Shown one piece after another: positions 18,576 through 27,321 of a stretch of DNA of 64,000 bases. The notes under the pieces were generated by a model. That model saw only the letters and a program-made list of their open reading frames with translations, was not told the DNA's origin and made no database searches. A program made the position numbers and the translations under genes. Positions within the stretch are counted from its first letter, which is position 1. Every line of letters begins with the position of its first letter. This stretch comes from Serpentinicella alkaliphila (GTDB lineage: Bacteria; Bacillota; Clostridia; Peptostreptococcales; Natronincolaceae). Where the stretch lies: the NCBI RefSeq assembly GCF_018141405.1, contig NZ_CP058648.1, positions 2,247,001 through 2,311,000 on the forward strand. The letters run 5' to 3'.

Positions 18576-18875
18576 ATGTCGATTAGACCTATAGAATACC
18601 AATCAAGTTTACTCAATAGTGTTAATGAGGCTAAGAACAGGCATGTAGATTATAATAAATTGAAAGAAACCAACCAATATCTTCAGGTGCAGCTACAAAA
18701 TGAAGTAAAGAGAAATCAAAAAAAAGTAGTTAACACCCATGAATGTATTAAGAAAAAAGTTGATGACGATAAAAAAGAACATTCACAAAAGAGAGAAGAA
18801 AAGGACCATAAAGGAAAGAAAAATAGTGATAAGATAGTTAAAACAAAGGGACATAATTTGGATATCTTTATTTGA
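18576..18875 (+). CDS. Small highly charged protein of unknown function
   Basis: I do not recognise a named family. The 99-aa product has an N-terminal Ile-Arg-Pro-Ile-Glu-Tyr-Gln segment seen in short proteins at this place in clostridial motility operons. The rest is Lys/Glu/Asp-rich and probably disordered or helical. There is no membrane segment or cysteine pair apart from a lone Cys. The ATG at 18576 has AGGGGTGAA upstream; an in-frame ATG at 18546 lies inside fapA. Position suggests a motility-linked accessory role, by inference only. Confidence 0.65.
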   Translation: MSIRPIEYQSSLLNSVNEAKNRHVDYNKLKETNQYLQVQLQNEVKRNQKKVVNTHECIKKKVDDDKKEHSQKREEKDHKGKKNSDKIVKTKGHNLDIFI

Positions 18876-18886
18876 TGAGGTGTATT

Positions 18887-19354
18887 ATGGATGTTAATTT
18901 AATAGTATTTATTGTTGGATGTGTTATAGTAGTAGGTACTTTGTTGTTCAATATTTATTCTAATAATAATAGAAGTCAAGCTCAACTGCAGAGTGTATAC
19001 GAAACAAATATGAATCAATTCACTAATAATGTAAGCAGTAACAATAAAAACTCAAATGATATTGAGCAATTAAAAAGAGAAGTGATTTCTATTCAGAAGG
19101 AACTATCAACTGTTTTAGAAATATTAAATACAAATTTAATGAACACAGTTATAGAGCCTGTAGAGGATTTAAAACCTGATACAAAAAATAGCAAAATAGG
19201 AAGCTTTAGTAACATTTTAAATTATAGTAAATTTTTAAGTAATAATAAAGATATTATAGATAGATATAAAAACAATAAATCAATTGAAGAAATAGCGAAA
19301 GAACTCAATAAGAGCATAAGAGAAGTTGAAATGGTAATTAAACTAATTAAATGA
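18887..19354 (+). CDS. Single-pass membrane protein, SwrB/DUF6115-like
   Basis: The 155-aa product has an N-terminal membrane helix (about residues 3-22), an Asn-rich linker with a short coiled coil, and a C-terminal helix pair. The pair resembles a winged or helix-turn-helix motif: Ser-Ile-Glu-Glu-Ile-Ala-Lys-Glu-Leu-Asn-Lys-Ser. This layout and place match SwrB of B. subtilis, which follows sigD and promotes basal-body completion, and the DUF6115 family. Sequence similarity is weak, so the function is inferred from layout and synteny. GATGAGGTG precedes ATG 18887. Confidence 0.65.
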   Translation: MDVNLIVFIVGCVIVVGTLLFNIYSNNNRSQAQLQSVYETNMNQFTNNVSSNNKNSNDIEQLKREVISIQKELSTVLEILNTNLMNTVIEPVEDLKPDTKNSKIGSFSNILNYSKFLSNNKDIIDRYKNNKSIEEIAKELNKSIREVEMVIKLIK

Positions 19355-19364
19355 GGTGACTTTT

Positions 19365-19799
19365 TTGCAGAAAGTTTCAATACAAAATATACTGATTGGT
19401 ATTGGGATCGGTATGATGTTAACTTCTTCTTTTAACATGTTTAGCGGATATTTAGGGCATCCAACAATAAAAGATAATTTAACTGAGTATTCAAATAATG
19501 TGATTGAGAATAGTGATAGTAACATATTAAACGAGGAGTTAGAAACAGAAAATATAATAGAACAACAGAATAATGAAGAGCCTAATTCCACAGATTACTA
19601 TCAGGTTGAGATAAAAAAGGGTATGACTACAGAACTAATAGCTGAACATCTAAAAGCAAAAAATATAATTGAAGATACTTCTGAATTTGTTGAATTAGCG
19701 ATGAAATTAAGGATTACTACTAAATTTATCTCAGGGTATAAGAATATACCTCATGGAAGCACTTTAGAAGAAATTATGAGCATATTAACAAAAATCTAA
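19365..19799 (+). CDS. Membrane-anchored protein with MltG/LysM-like C-terminal segment
   Basis: The 144-aa product has one N-terminal membrane helix (about 5-28), an acidic linker with many Asn and Glu (about 40-80), and a C-terminal domain. That domain reads Glu-Ile-Lys-Lys-Gly-Met-Thr-Thr-Glu-Leu-Ile-Ala-Glu-His-Leu. It resembles the LysM-like region that precedes the catalytic part of endolytic transglycosylase MltG, but no catalytic domain follows. It may bind cell wall. I use TTG 19365 because GAGGTGAC lies just upstream. It is the last gene of the motility operon. Confidence 0.6.
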   Translation: MQKVSIQNILIGIGIGMMLTSSFNMFSGYLGHPTIKDNLTEYSNNVIENSDSNILNEELETENIIEQQNNEEPNSTDYYQVEIKKGMTTELIAEHLKAKNIIEDTSEFVELAMKLRITTKFISGYKNIPHGSTLEEIMSILTKI

Positions 19800-19824
19800 T
19801 AATTGAAAAATAAACATTTAAATG

Positions 19825-19860
19825 GTGCCATAACCTCTAGCAGGTATGGCACTTATATTT
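19825..19860 (+). terminator. Terminator-like hairpin at the end of the fla/che operon
   Basis: GTGCCATA at 19825-19832 pairs with TATGGCAC at 19845-19852, and CC/GG pairs extend it inward past one bulged A. A T-rich but interrupted tail follows. It lies 25 bases after the last gene of the operon. Confidence 0.6.
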
Positions 19861-19889
19861 ATGTTATAAATTTACACCCTCCCAAATGC

Positions 19890-19917
19890 AAAAATCCCAT
19901 AGCTGACTATGGGATTT
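19890..19917 (-). terminator. Rho-independent terminator of the NfeD-flotillin operon
   Basis: AAATCCCATAG at 19892-19902 pairs perfectly with CTATGGGATTT at 19907-19917 around a 4-base loop. Read on the minus strand, the stem runs into TTTTT. It lies just beyond the flotillin stop codon. Confidence 0.8.
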
Positions 19918-19930
19918 GATATAATAAGAT

Positions 19931-21547
19931 TTATTTTTTTTCATCCTCTTTAATCGCTTCTACTACTTCCTTAGCTAAAATAGAAGCAACTTTTTGATCA
20001 CCTTGGCCTTCCGGTATACCTGTCACGTCGAGCTTAACATTTCTGTCAGTCTTAGCCTGTATGGTCGTAGATTTCATAACCTCAGTAATATCGAAACCGA
20101 TAGTTTCTTTAACAGCTTCAGTAACAGCCTTAAGTGCTCCAACAGTATATCTAGCAACTTCTCCTGCTCCACCATTTCCATCCCCAGAACCACCAATGAT
20201 TGTAATATTTCCAATCTTAGATAATGGTTCAGATACTGCTTTTGCAATTTCAGGTAACTTCTCGATAACCATTTGTAATTTACCTGCTTCATCCATCTTA
20301 GCTAATGCTTCAGCTTTCTTTTCCAGTGCTTCCGCTTCCGCCAAACCTTTTTCTCTGATGGCAGTAGCTTCTGCTTTACCTTGTGCATCAATTACCTTCG
20401 CTTTTGCTTGACCTTCTAAAGCAAGTTTTTCAGCTTCAGCTTCAGCTTTCTTTAACTGCTCGAACTTGTTTGCTTCTGCTTCCATCTCACGTCTTTTCTT
20501 TTCAGCTTCGGCAGGTTTAACTACTGTTTCAAGAAGTTCAGCTTCTTTTCTCTCAGCTCTTTTTTTCGCAAGTTCTATATTTTTTTGCTCTGCTACGATT
20601 TGTACTTGAACTTCAGCCTCTGCGATTTCCTTAGTACGTTGTTTCTCTAATACTATGGCATCCATCTGAGTACTCTTTACGTCCTTAGACGTTATATTTG
20701 CCTGTATTTGATATGCTGCATCAGAAACCGCCTTTTGAGTCTCCTGTTCCTTTTTGTAAGCTAGTATTTTAAGCTCTTTGTTTTTCTCTGCTTCAGCAAT
20801 CTGTGCTTCAGCTTCTAGCTCCGCCTGTCTACCAATTTTTATAGCATCAGCTGTCTTAATTTGTTGCTCCTTTTTAGCTTCAGCTGTACGTATTTCCCTT
20901 TCTTTAGCTGCCTCAGCTTCTGCGATAGCAGCCTGAGATTTAACTTTGGCAATCTGCTCCTTACCAAGGGCTTCTATATATCCTTCAGAATCTGTTATGT
21001 CATTAATTGTAAATGACTTTAGCTCTAATCCCATTTCTCCAAGTTCTGTTCCTGCTACCTTTTGAACTTTAGCTGAGAAAGCCTCTCTATCATTGTAGAT
21101 GTCCTCTACACTCATGGAGGATACGATTTCTCTAAGCTTACCCTTACAAACCTCTGAAGCTTGTGTCCTTATTGCTGATACTGTTTCTGCTTCCTTACCA
21201 CTGTTAAACTGCTGTACTGCATTTAATATACTTGCTTCATCATTCTTAACCTTTAGCACTACAACACCCTCTGCATTGATTGGTACACCAAGAGATGTTT
21301 TAGTTTGCTTAATTTCAACGTTAAACATAATGTTTTCTAGTGTAATCATATCCATTCTTTGTAGAATCGGAATTACAACTGTTCCGCCCCCTGTTAACAC
21401 TTTAGGCTTGCCGGTACCTACAATAACCGCTGCCTTGTCTGATGGGACCTTTCTCCACGTGGTTAATACTGCTATTATAACTAAAACTAATCCTAAGAGT
21501 ATAATACCTACTGTTCCAAATATGGATCCAAAAACTGAATCAAACAT
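19931..21547 (-). CDS. Flotillin family protein (FloT/YqiK type)
   Basis: Flotillins scaffold functional membrane microdomains. The 538-aa product has an N-terminal membrane helix (about 10-29) and an SPFH/band-7 domain (about 35-200). A long Ala/Glu/Lys-rich coiled coil follows at about 200-430, including Glu-Ala repeats. A Gly-rich segment and C-terminal tail from about 445 match FloT. Length matches the roughly 500-aa FloT/YqiK branch rather than short FloA. It lies 12 bases after the NfeD gene, like yuaF-floT in B. subtilis. Confidence 0.9.
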   Translation of the reverse strand: MFDSVFGSIFGTVGIILLGLVLVIIAVLTTWRKVPSDKAAVIVGTGKPKVLTGGGTVVIPILQRMDMITLENIMFNVEIKQTKTSLGVPINAEGVVVLKVKNDEASILNAVQQFNSGKEAETVSAIRTQASEVCKGKLREIVSSMSVEDIYNDREAFSAKVQKVAGTELGEMGLELKSFTINDITDSEGYIEALGKEQIAKVKSQAAIAEAEAAKEREIRTAEAKKEQQIKTADAIKIGRQAELEAEAQIAEAEKNKELKILAYKKEQETQKAVSDAAYQIQANITSKDVKSTQMDAIVLEKQRTKEIAEAEVQVQIVAEQKNIELAKKRAERKEAELLETVVKPAEAEKKRREMEAEANKFEQLKKAEAEAEKLALEGQAKAKVIDAQGKAEATAIREKGLAEAEALEKKAEALAKMDEAGKLQMVIEKLPEIAKAVSEPLSKIGNITIIGGSGDGNGGAGEVARYTVGALKAVTEAVKETIGFDITEVMKSTTIQAKTDRNVKLDVTGIPEGQGDQKVASILAKEVVEAIKEDEKK

Positions 21548-21559
21548 TATAAAATCCCC

Positions 21560-22174
21560 CTATTTTTCTGATTTTTTAGAACTCTCTTCTTTTAGAACTA
21601 TATTTAGAGGTTCTACATAGCAAACCATTTCGTTATTATCAAAGTCCATTACGATTACTTCCTCACCCTGAGGAAGGTAGCTTAATTCATCTAGGTCTAT
21701 TGTAATACTTAGCCTAGCTTTATAGGATATAGATGCCCCTGTACTATCTTTTAAAGAAATAATTCCATCACTTTCATTGGTAACTCTCAAAGTAAGTATT
21801 CCTGTTTTACCAGTTAAATCCTCGTGATTCAATGCCATAGGCTTACTATTTTTTAACTTTAAAATAATACATCTGTAAAAAAACATATAAATTCCAAATG
21901 ATACTAATGCTAAGCCTACTAATATAAAGAATGTTATACTAGTTGAAGTCATGTACTGCACTGAAAATCTGCCAAGTGCTCCAAATGTTATAAATGCTAA
22001 ACATAGACTCATGATATTAAATGGAACTATTCCATCAAAGTCTGTATCTGCGTCTAAGTCTATATCAAAATCAGCTACAAAGCCAAAGGCGCCTATAAGT
22101 AGATTAAGTATTGGTATCGCAAACCCTAGACAGATAAAAATGTAAAATATCTTAGTCAGATTTTCAACATTCAT
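21560..22174 (-). CDS. NfeD-family membrane protein (YuaF-like)
   Basis: The 204-aa product has an N-terminal hydrophobic helix, an acidic Asp-rich loop (about 34-48, Asp-Ile-Asp-Leu-Asp-Ala-Asp) and two more membrane helices near 52-110. The C-terminal OB-fold NfeD domain (about 125-190) shows Gly-Lys-Thr-Gly and Leu-Pro-Gly-Glu-like turns (here Leu-Pro-Gln-Gly-Glu). NfeD proteins pair with flotillins or stomatins. GGGAGGGTGG precedes the start. It forms a two-gene unit with the flotillin. Confidence 0.85.
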   Translation of the reverse strand: MNVENLTKIFYIFICLGFAIPILNLLIGAFGFVADFDIDLDADTDFDGIVPFNIMSLCLAFITFGALGRFSVQYMTSTSITFFILVGLALVSFGIYMFFYRCIILKLKNSKPMALNHEDLTGKTGILTLRVTNESDGIISLKDSTGASISYKARLSITIDLDELSYLPQGEEVIVMDFDNNEMVCYVEPLNIVLKEESSKKSEK

Positions 22175-22327
22175 TCGACAATTCCACCCTCCCTTATGTT
22201 TTTATAATACTACTTTTCATAATAATTCTTGTTGTCTAACTATATTGATAATTTTACTGCTCCTACAACTTTATATCTAAGGTTCGACTTTAATTCCAAC
22301 TAATTACAAAATAGTTAAAGATACCTA

Positions 22328-22338
22328 ATTATACCATA
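22328..22338 (-). promoter_or_regulatory. Possible extended -10 promoter for the NfeD-flotillin pair
   Basis: On the minus strand TATGGTATAAT is seen, that is TGG followed by a perfect TATAAT at 22333-22328, about 150 bases before the NfeD start. No good -35 is visible at 17 bases, but extended -10 elements can work without one. Confidence 0.35.
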
Positions 22339-22480
22339 GATATATTGAGTTTTATGGAAAAATAGAAATGTAAAAAAATTGTAACAAATGCATAAGATTT
22401 GTTTAAAATTAAATAAATAGGCAATAATATATTTAAGCGTAAAATTTTGTTAACTAGAGAAAATATATTAAATTTAATTA

Positions 22481-22509
22481 TTGATATTTAGTTAACACTA
22501 TGTTAGAAT
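22481..22509 (+). promoter_or_regulatory. Sigma-A promoter of rpsB-tsf
   Basis: TTGATA at 22481-22486 and TAGAAT at 22504-22509 are separated by exactly 17 bases, each matching consensus at 5 of 6. Transcription would start near 22,516, leaving about 100 bases of leader before rpsB. The rest of the 22,175-22,480 gap holds only AT-rich DNA and the divergent promoter; no gene is seen there. Confidence 0.65.
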
Positions 22510-22542
22510 ACTTAAGGTGAATAAAACACACACACTTTACGA

Positions 22543-22575
22543 TTTATTTAGTAGTGCCTAATGGTTCTAAATAAA
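22543..22575 (+). promoter_or_regulatory. Leader hairpin upstream of rpsB
   Basis: TTTATTTAG at 22543-22551 pairs perfectly with CTAAATAAA at 22567-22575 around a 15-base loop. It falls inside the predicted rpsB leader, about 40 bases before the start codon. S2 is known to control its own operon in several bacteria, so this could be a protein-binding site; that is inference. The stem is AT-rich and weak. Confidence 0.35.
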
Positions 22576-22618
22576 AATGAATAAAGTGGAGGAAAAACTA
22601 AAGGAGGAAGTATATAGT

Positions 22619-23314
22619 ATGTCAGTAATATCAATGAAACAATTACTTGAAGCAGGGGTTCATTTCGGTCACCAAACAAGAAGATGGAACCCAAAAATGG
22701 CTGAATACATTTTTACAGAAAGAAATGGAATCTATATTATAGATTTACAAAAGACTGTAAAGAAAGTAGAAGAAGCTTATGGTGTAATGAAAGAAGTTGC
22801 TTCAGAAGGAAAAACAATTCTTTTTGTTGGAACAAAAAAGCAAGCTCAAGAAGCTATTGAAGAAGAAGCAAAAAGATGTGGTATGTTCTTCGTAAACCAA
22901 AGATGGTTAGGCGGAATGCTTACAAACTACAAAACTATCAAAAACAGAATTGATAGATTATTTGAGTTAGAAAAAATGGAAGAAGATGGTACTTTTGAAG
23001 TACTACCTAAAAAAGAAGTTATCCAATTAAGAAATGAAAAAGAAAAATTAGAAAAATTCTTAGGCGGAATTAAAGAAATGACTGATATGCCAGGAGCATT
23101 ATTCGTTGTAGACCCAAGAAAAGAAAGAATAGCTATTAAAGAAGCAAAAATCTTAGGTATACCAGTTATCGCTATTGTAGATACTAACTGTGATCCTGAT
23201 GATGTAGATCATGTTATTCCTGGAAACGACGATGCTATAAGAGCCGTTAAATTATTAACTGCTACATTAGCTAATGCAGTTTTAGAAGGAAAACAAGGGG
23301 TTCAAGAACAATAA
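22619..23314 (+). CDS. rpsB: 30S ribosomal protein S2
   Basis: S2 is a late-assembling protein of the small subunit. The 231-aa product starts [18 protein letters not shown] and carries the usual Gly-Thr-Lys-Lys-Gln-Ala and Arg-Trp-Leu-Gly-Gly-Met-Leu-Thr-Asn motifs. I use ATG 22619 because AAAGGAGG lies 9 bases upstream. A longer in-frame reading from 22577 would add 14 residues not found in the family. tsf follows after a hairpin. Confidence 0.97.
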   Translation: MSVISMKQLLEAGVHFGHQTRRWNPKMAEYIFTERNGIYIIDLQKTVKKVEEAYGVMKEVASEGKTILFVGTKKQAQEAIEEEAKRCGMFFVNQRWLGGMLTNYKTIKNRIDRLFELEKMEEDGTFEVLPKKEVIQLRNEKEKLEKFLGGIKEMTDMPGALFVVDPRKERIAIKEAKILGIPVIAIVDTNCDPDDVDHVIPGNDDAIRAVKLLTATLANAVLEGKQGVQEQ

Positions 23315-23335
23315 AAATTAAAATCAAATGATTAA

Positions 23336-23381
23336 AAAGGTAAGGGTATAAGGGATTTTCCCTTACGTCCTTACCTTTAAT
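23336..23381 (+). terminator. Nested hairpin between rpsB and tsf (attenuator or processing site)
   Basis: AAAGGTAAGG at 23336-23345 pairs with CCTTACCTTT at 23369-23378. A second hairpin, TAAGGG 23349-23354 with CCCTTA 23360-23365, nests inside. The T-tract after it is short and broken, so partial read-through into tsf is likely. This would tune the S2:EF-Ts ratio. Confidence 0.55.
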
Positions 23382-23405
23382 AATATTAGGGAGGCGTATT
23401 TAATA

Positions 23406-24053
23406 ATGAGTATATCAGCATCAATGGTAAAAGAGCTTAGAGAAAAAACTGGCGCAGGTATGATGGATTGTAAAAAAGCATTAACTGAAGCTAATGGAAA
23501 CTTGGACAAAGCAACTGAAATCCTAAGAGAAAAAGGATTAGCTGCTGTTTCAAAAAAAGCAGGAAGAATTGCTGCAGAAGGGTTAGTTGAATCATACATA
23601 CATGGTGGAAGAATTGGAGTATTAGTTGAAGTTAACTCTGAAACTGACTTCGTTGCTAAAAACCAAGAATTTAAAGATTTTGTAAAAGATGTTGCATTAC
23701 ATATTGCTGCTGCAAATCCTCTTTACGTAACTAAAGATGAAGTTCCACAAGATACAATTGAAAAAGAAAAAGAAATCCTTAGAAAACAAGCATTAAATGA
23801 AGGTAAACCTGAGAAAATTGTTGATAAAATGGTTGAAGGTAGAATTGAAAAATACTACAAAGAAGTTTGTTTATTAGAGCAACCTTTTGTTAAAAACCCA
23901 GATATGACAATTGGAGAGTTATTAACAGAGAAAGTAGCTAAAATTGGAGAGCTTTTAACAATAAGAAGATTTGTTAGATTCGAAGTTGGCGAAGGTATTG
24001 AGAAAAAACAAGAGAATTTTGCTGAAGAAGTAGCAAAACAAATGGGACAATAA
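23406..24053 (+). CDS. tsf: Elongation factor Ts
   Basis: EF-Ts recycles EF-Tu by releasing GDP. The 215-aa product has the N-terminal UBA-like part with [13 protein letters not shown] and the core motif Val-Asn-Ser-Glu-Thr-Asp-Phe-Val-Ala. It is the shorter EF-Ts form common in Clostridia, with a single core repeat. GGGAGGCG precedes the ATG. It is co-transcribed with rpsB. Confidence 0.97.
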   Translation: MSISASMVKELREKTGAGMMDCKKALTEANGNLDKATEILREKGLAAVSKKAGRIAAEGLVESYIHGGRIGVLVEVNSETDFVAKNQEFKDFVKDVALHIAAANPLYVTKDEVPQDTIEKEKEILRKQALNEGKPEKIVDKMVEGRIEKYYKEVCLLEQPFVKNPDMTIGELLTEKVAKIGELLTIRRFVRFEVGEGIEKKQENFAEEVAKQMGQ

Positions 24054-24060
24054 TATTATT

Positions 24061-24086
24061 AGAGAACACTTTTGTGTTCTCTTTTA
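24061..24086 (+). terminator. Rho-independent terminator after tsf
   Basis: AGAGAACAC at 24061-24069 pairs perfectly with GTGTTCTCT at 24074-24082 around a 4-base loop and is followed by TTTT. It lies 8 bases after the tsf stop. Confidence 0.85.
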
Positions 24087-24183
24087 TAACAAATAGAGAA
24101 TTATTACTTAATTAACAAGTAAACTATATAGATAAAGAATAAACAAATTAGAGGATTTTTAACAAATAAGTAGAAATAGTTAG

Positions 24184-24909
<726 letters not shown>

Positions 24910-24930
24910 ATATTAAAAGGAGGAGAGTTT

Positions 24931-25488
24931 ATGCAATTAGCAATTCATAAGGAACAAGAAGAGAAAATGGGTAAGACTATCCAAGTTTTAAAAAATGAGT
25001 TAAATAGTATTAGAGCAGGTAGAGCAAATCCAGCTATGCTTGACAGAATTTCTATTGACTATTATGGGGCAGTAACACCTATAAAACAATTAGCAACTGT
25101 AGCAGCACCAGAACCAAGACTATTAACAATCCAACCATATGATTATTCAATTTTAACAGCAATAGAAAAAGCGATACAGCAATCTGACCTAGGAATTAAT
25201 CCATCAAATGATGGAAAAATCATTAGATTGAATTTGCCACTTCTTACAGAAGAGAGAAGAAAGGATTTAATTAAGATTGTTAAGAAAACTGGTGAAGAAA
25301 ATAAGGTTGCTTTAAGAAATGAAAGAAGAAATGTTAATGACGTACTTAAAAAAATGCATAAGGACGGAGAATTAACAGAAGATGAACTAAAGACAGCAAT
25401 GGATGAAGTTCAAAAAATTACTGATAAATATATAAAAACAGTTGATGATCTTTTAGTTGCTAAAGAAAAAGAGATTATGGAGGTATAG
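24931..25488 (+). CDS. frr: Ribosome recycling factor
   Basis: RRF splits post-termination ribosomes together with EF-G. The 185-aa product matches family length and shows Ser-Ile-Arg-Ala-Gly-Arg-Ala-Asn-Pro near residue 30, Gln-Pro-Tyr-Asp mid-protein and [10 protein letters not shown]. AAAGGAGG precedes the ATG. It is part of a pyrH-frr-uppS-cdsA run. Confidence 0.97.
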   Translation: MQLAIHKEQEEKMGKTIQVLKNELNSIRAGRANPAMLDRISIDYYGAVTPIKQLATVAAPEPRLLTIQPYDYSILTAIEKAIQQSDLGINPSNDGKIIRLNLPLLTEERRKDLIKIVKKTGEENKVALRNERRNVNDVLKKMHKDGELTEDELKTAMDEVQKITDKYIKTVDDLLVAKEKEIMEV

Positions 25489-25490
25489 CT

Positions 25491-25676
25491 TTGACTAAAA
25501 ATCTAGATGTTTTAGGTTTTGAGCTTACTGAAGCAATTATGATTTTGGAGAAAAATAATATTGGGTTTATTGTTAAGGAAAGTTTCGGTAAAGAGAAATT
25601 AGAAGGTGTTAAAAGAGTTATTGGACAGAAAATCATTGCTGATAATAAAATTGAGCTTATAATATCTTGTTTTTAA
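25491..25676 (+). CDS. Small protein of unknown function between frr and uppS
   Basis: I do not recognise a named family. The 61-aa product starts at a TTG 2 bases after frr, with ATGGAGGTAT as ribosome site. It looks like one small alpha/beta unit: an N-terminal helix, a Gly-Phe-Ile-Val-Lys-Glu strand, then Arg-Val-Ile-Gly-Gln-Lys and a final Glu-Leu-Ile-Ile-Ser-Cys-Phe strand. The end recalls PASTA-like small folds but is too short to assign. A hairpin directly follows the stop. Confidence 0.65.
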   Translation: MTKNLDVLGFELTEAIMILEKNNIGFIVKESFGKEKLEGVKRVIGQKIIADNKIELIISCF

Positions 25677-25693
25677 GCCCCTAACGGGGCTTT
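25675..25693 (+). terminator. GC-rich hairpin between the small ORF and uppS
   Basis: AAGCCCC at 25675-25681 pairs with GGGGCTT at 25686-25692 around TAAC. The T-run after it is short, but TTTTT precedes it, so it could act on either strand or as a partial attenuator. It overlaps the stop codon of the small gene. Confidence 0.55.
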
Positions 25694-25716
25694 AAAAATA
25701 TTGAGGGGAATTAATT

Positions 25717-26427
25717 ATGACTACAACAAGATTAGATTTAGAAAAAATACCTAGGCATATTTCAATAATAATGGATGGAAATGGCCGATGGGCTAAGGCA
25801 AAAAAAATGCCTAGGGCTTTAGGACATAGGGCGGGTGTTGAGTCACTTAAAAACATTGTACAAACCGCTGGAGATATAGGAATAGAATATCTATCCCTTT
25901 TTGCGTTTTCAACTGAAAATTGGAGTAGACCTGAGCAAGAGGTTTCGGCTTTAATGATGCTTTTAAAGGAGTTTCTTAGAAAGGAAGCTATGCGTTTACA
26001 TAAAAGCAACGTAAAAATAATGACTATTGGAAATATCGAAAAATTTCCTGAGGATATAGTTAATGAAATAAACGAAGTTAAGGAATTAACTAAACATAAT
26101 AGCAAGCTACATTTGATTATCGCTTTAAATTATGGTGGTAGAGATGAATTAATTAGAGCCATTAAAAAAATTATGAGTGAAAATAACAGTTCTGATGATA
26201 TAAATGAAGAATTAATACAGTCCCATTTAGATACAAAAGATATTCCAGACCCTGATTTATTAATAAGAACAAGTGGAGAATATAGAATAAGTAACTTTAT
26301 GTTGTGGCAGACTGCCTACACAGAATTTTGGTTTACGGATACCTATTGGCCTGATTTTACAGGTCAAGATTTAATTAGCGCAATCGAAGACTATCAAAAA
26401 AGAGACAGAAGATATGGAAATGTATAG
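25717..26427 (+). CDS. uppS: Undecaprenyl diphosphate synthase (isoprenyl transferase)
   Basis: UppS builds the C55 lipid carrier used for cell-wall polymers by cis-adding isopentenyl diphosphate units. The 236-aa product has the catalytic Asp in Ile-Met-Asp-Gly-Asn-Gly-Arg-Trp-Ala, the Arg/His pocket (Leu-Gly-His-Arg-Ala-Gly), Phe-Ser-Thr-Glu-Asn-Trp-Ser-Arg-Pro, and the C-terminal Arg-Thr-Ser-Gly-Glu-Tyr-Arg-Ile-Ser-Asn-Phe. It is followed by cdsA, the common pairing. Confidence 0.97.
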   Translation: MTTTRLDLEKIPRHISIIMDGNGRWAKAKKMPRALGHRAGVESLKNIVQTAGDIGIEYLSLFAFSTENWSRPEQEVSALMMLLKEFLRKEAMRLHKSNVKIMTIGNIEKFPEDIVNEINEVKELTKHNSKLHLIIALNYGGRDELIRAIKKIMSENNSSDDINEELIQSHLDTKDIPDPDLLIRTSGEYRISNFMLWQTAYTEFWFTDTYWPDFTGQDLISAIEDYQKRDRRYGNV

Positions 26428-26439
26428 GGGGAAGATATA

Positions 26440-27213
26440 ATGCTAAAGAGAGTACTATCAAGTTTAGTTGGCGCGCCTTTACTAATATATATATTATATC
26501 GAGGAGGAACCCTGTTATTTTTAGCTGTCAATATAGTTAGTTTGATTGCACTAAATGAGTTTTATAATGCTTTTAAAATAAAAGAGTATAATCCATTGAC
26601 TATTATTGGATATATATTCTCAATAGTAATATTAACGGATTTTTTCTATGTTAATTTATATTTTTTACCAATTTTAATACTTTTATTTTTTGTTTGTAGT
26701 GTTATAATGCTGGCTAATGAAAAATATAATATGATAGATATAATGATTACAATTACCGGAATAATATATACTTCTTTATTTTTAGGTCACATATTACTAA
26801 CTAGTAGACTTGAAATGAATGTAGCTATATGGCTGATATTCTTAATTGCGTGGGCAACTGATACATTTGCATACTTTACAGGTTATTTTTTCGGTAAGCA
26901 TAAATTATGTCCTACCATAAGCCCTAAAAAAACTGTTGAAGGGTCTATTGGTGGAATTGTAGGAAGTGTATTAAGCTGCCTATTATTTGGGCATTATTTC
27001 TTAGGTACAAATTTCATTTATTTAGCTATACTTGGAATTGTAGGAAGTATTATTGCTCAAATTGGAGATTTAGTTGCTTCTAAAATAAAAAGATATATAG
27101 GAATTAAAGATTTTGGAAAAATTATGCCTGGACATGGTGGAATACTAGATAGATTTGATAGTATTATATTTGTAGCACCTGTAGTTTATTATTTTTTAAT
27201 TTTTGTAATATAG
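26440..27213 (+). CDS. cdsA: Phosphatidate cytidylyltransferase
   Basis: CdsA makes CDP-diacylglycerol, the precursor of bacterial phospholipids; pgsA, which uses it, lies at the far end of the window. The 257-aa product is a multi-pass membrane protein ending in the family signature Pro-Gly-His-Gly-Gly-Ile-Leu-Asp-Arg-Phe-Asp-Ser. An earlier motif, Ser-Pro-Lys-Lys-Thr-Val-Glu-Gly-Ser, is also intact. Confidence 0.95.
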   Translation: MLKRVLSSLVGAPLLIYILYRGGTLLFLAVNIVSLIALNEFYNAFKIKEYNPLTIIGYIFSIVILTDFFYVNLYFLPILILLFFVCSVIMLANEKYNMIDIMITITGIIYTSLFLGHILLTSRLEMNVAIWLIFLIAWATDTFAYFTGYFFGKHKLCPTISPKKTVEGSIGGIVGSVLSCLLFGHYFLGTNFIYLAILGIVGSIIAQIGDLVASKIKRYIGIKDFGKIMPGHGGILDRFDSIIFVAPVVYYFLIFVI

Positions 27214-27224
27214 AAAAACAACTG

Positions 27225-27260
27225 GGAAATTATAATGTTAATTCTATTGTTATAATTTCC
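27225..27260 (+). terminator. AT-rich hairpin after cdsA
   Basis: GGAAATTATAA at 27225-27235 pairs perfectly with TTATAATTTCC at 27250-27260, and CAAC/GTTG just outside extends it. The tail is only GATTTT. It may be a weak terminator or a stabilising 3' end for the cdsA transcript. Confidence 0.45.
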
Positions 27261-27280
27261 TGTTGATTTTAAATGACATA

Positions 27281-27307
27281 AAGGATCTTCCGACGGAAGC
27301 CTTTTTT
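27281..27307 (+). terminator. Rho-independent terminator before dxr
   Basis: CTTCC at 27287-27291 pairs with GGAAG at 27295-27299 around GAC, extended by AAGG/CCTT, and runs into TTTTTT at 27302-27307. It sits only 15 bases before the dxr start, so it may also work as an attenuator for dxr-rseP-ispG. Confidence 0.65.
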
Positions 27308-27321
27308 AATGGGGTGACATT

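Noticed and set aside
20061-21620. Plus-strand open frames of 116 and 173 aa opposite the flotillin and NfeD genes
   Set aside because: They mirror the Ala/Glu-rich coiled coil and the SPFH domain, lack good ribosome sites, and match no family.
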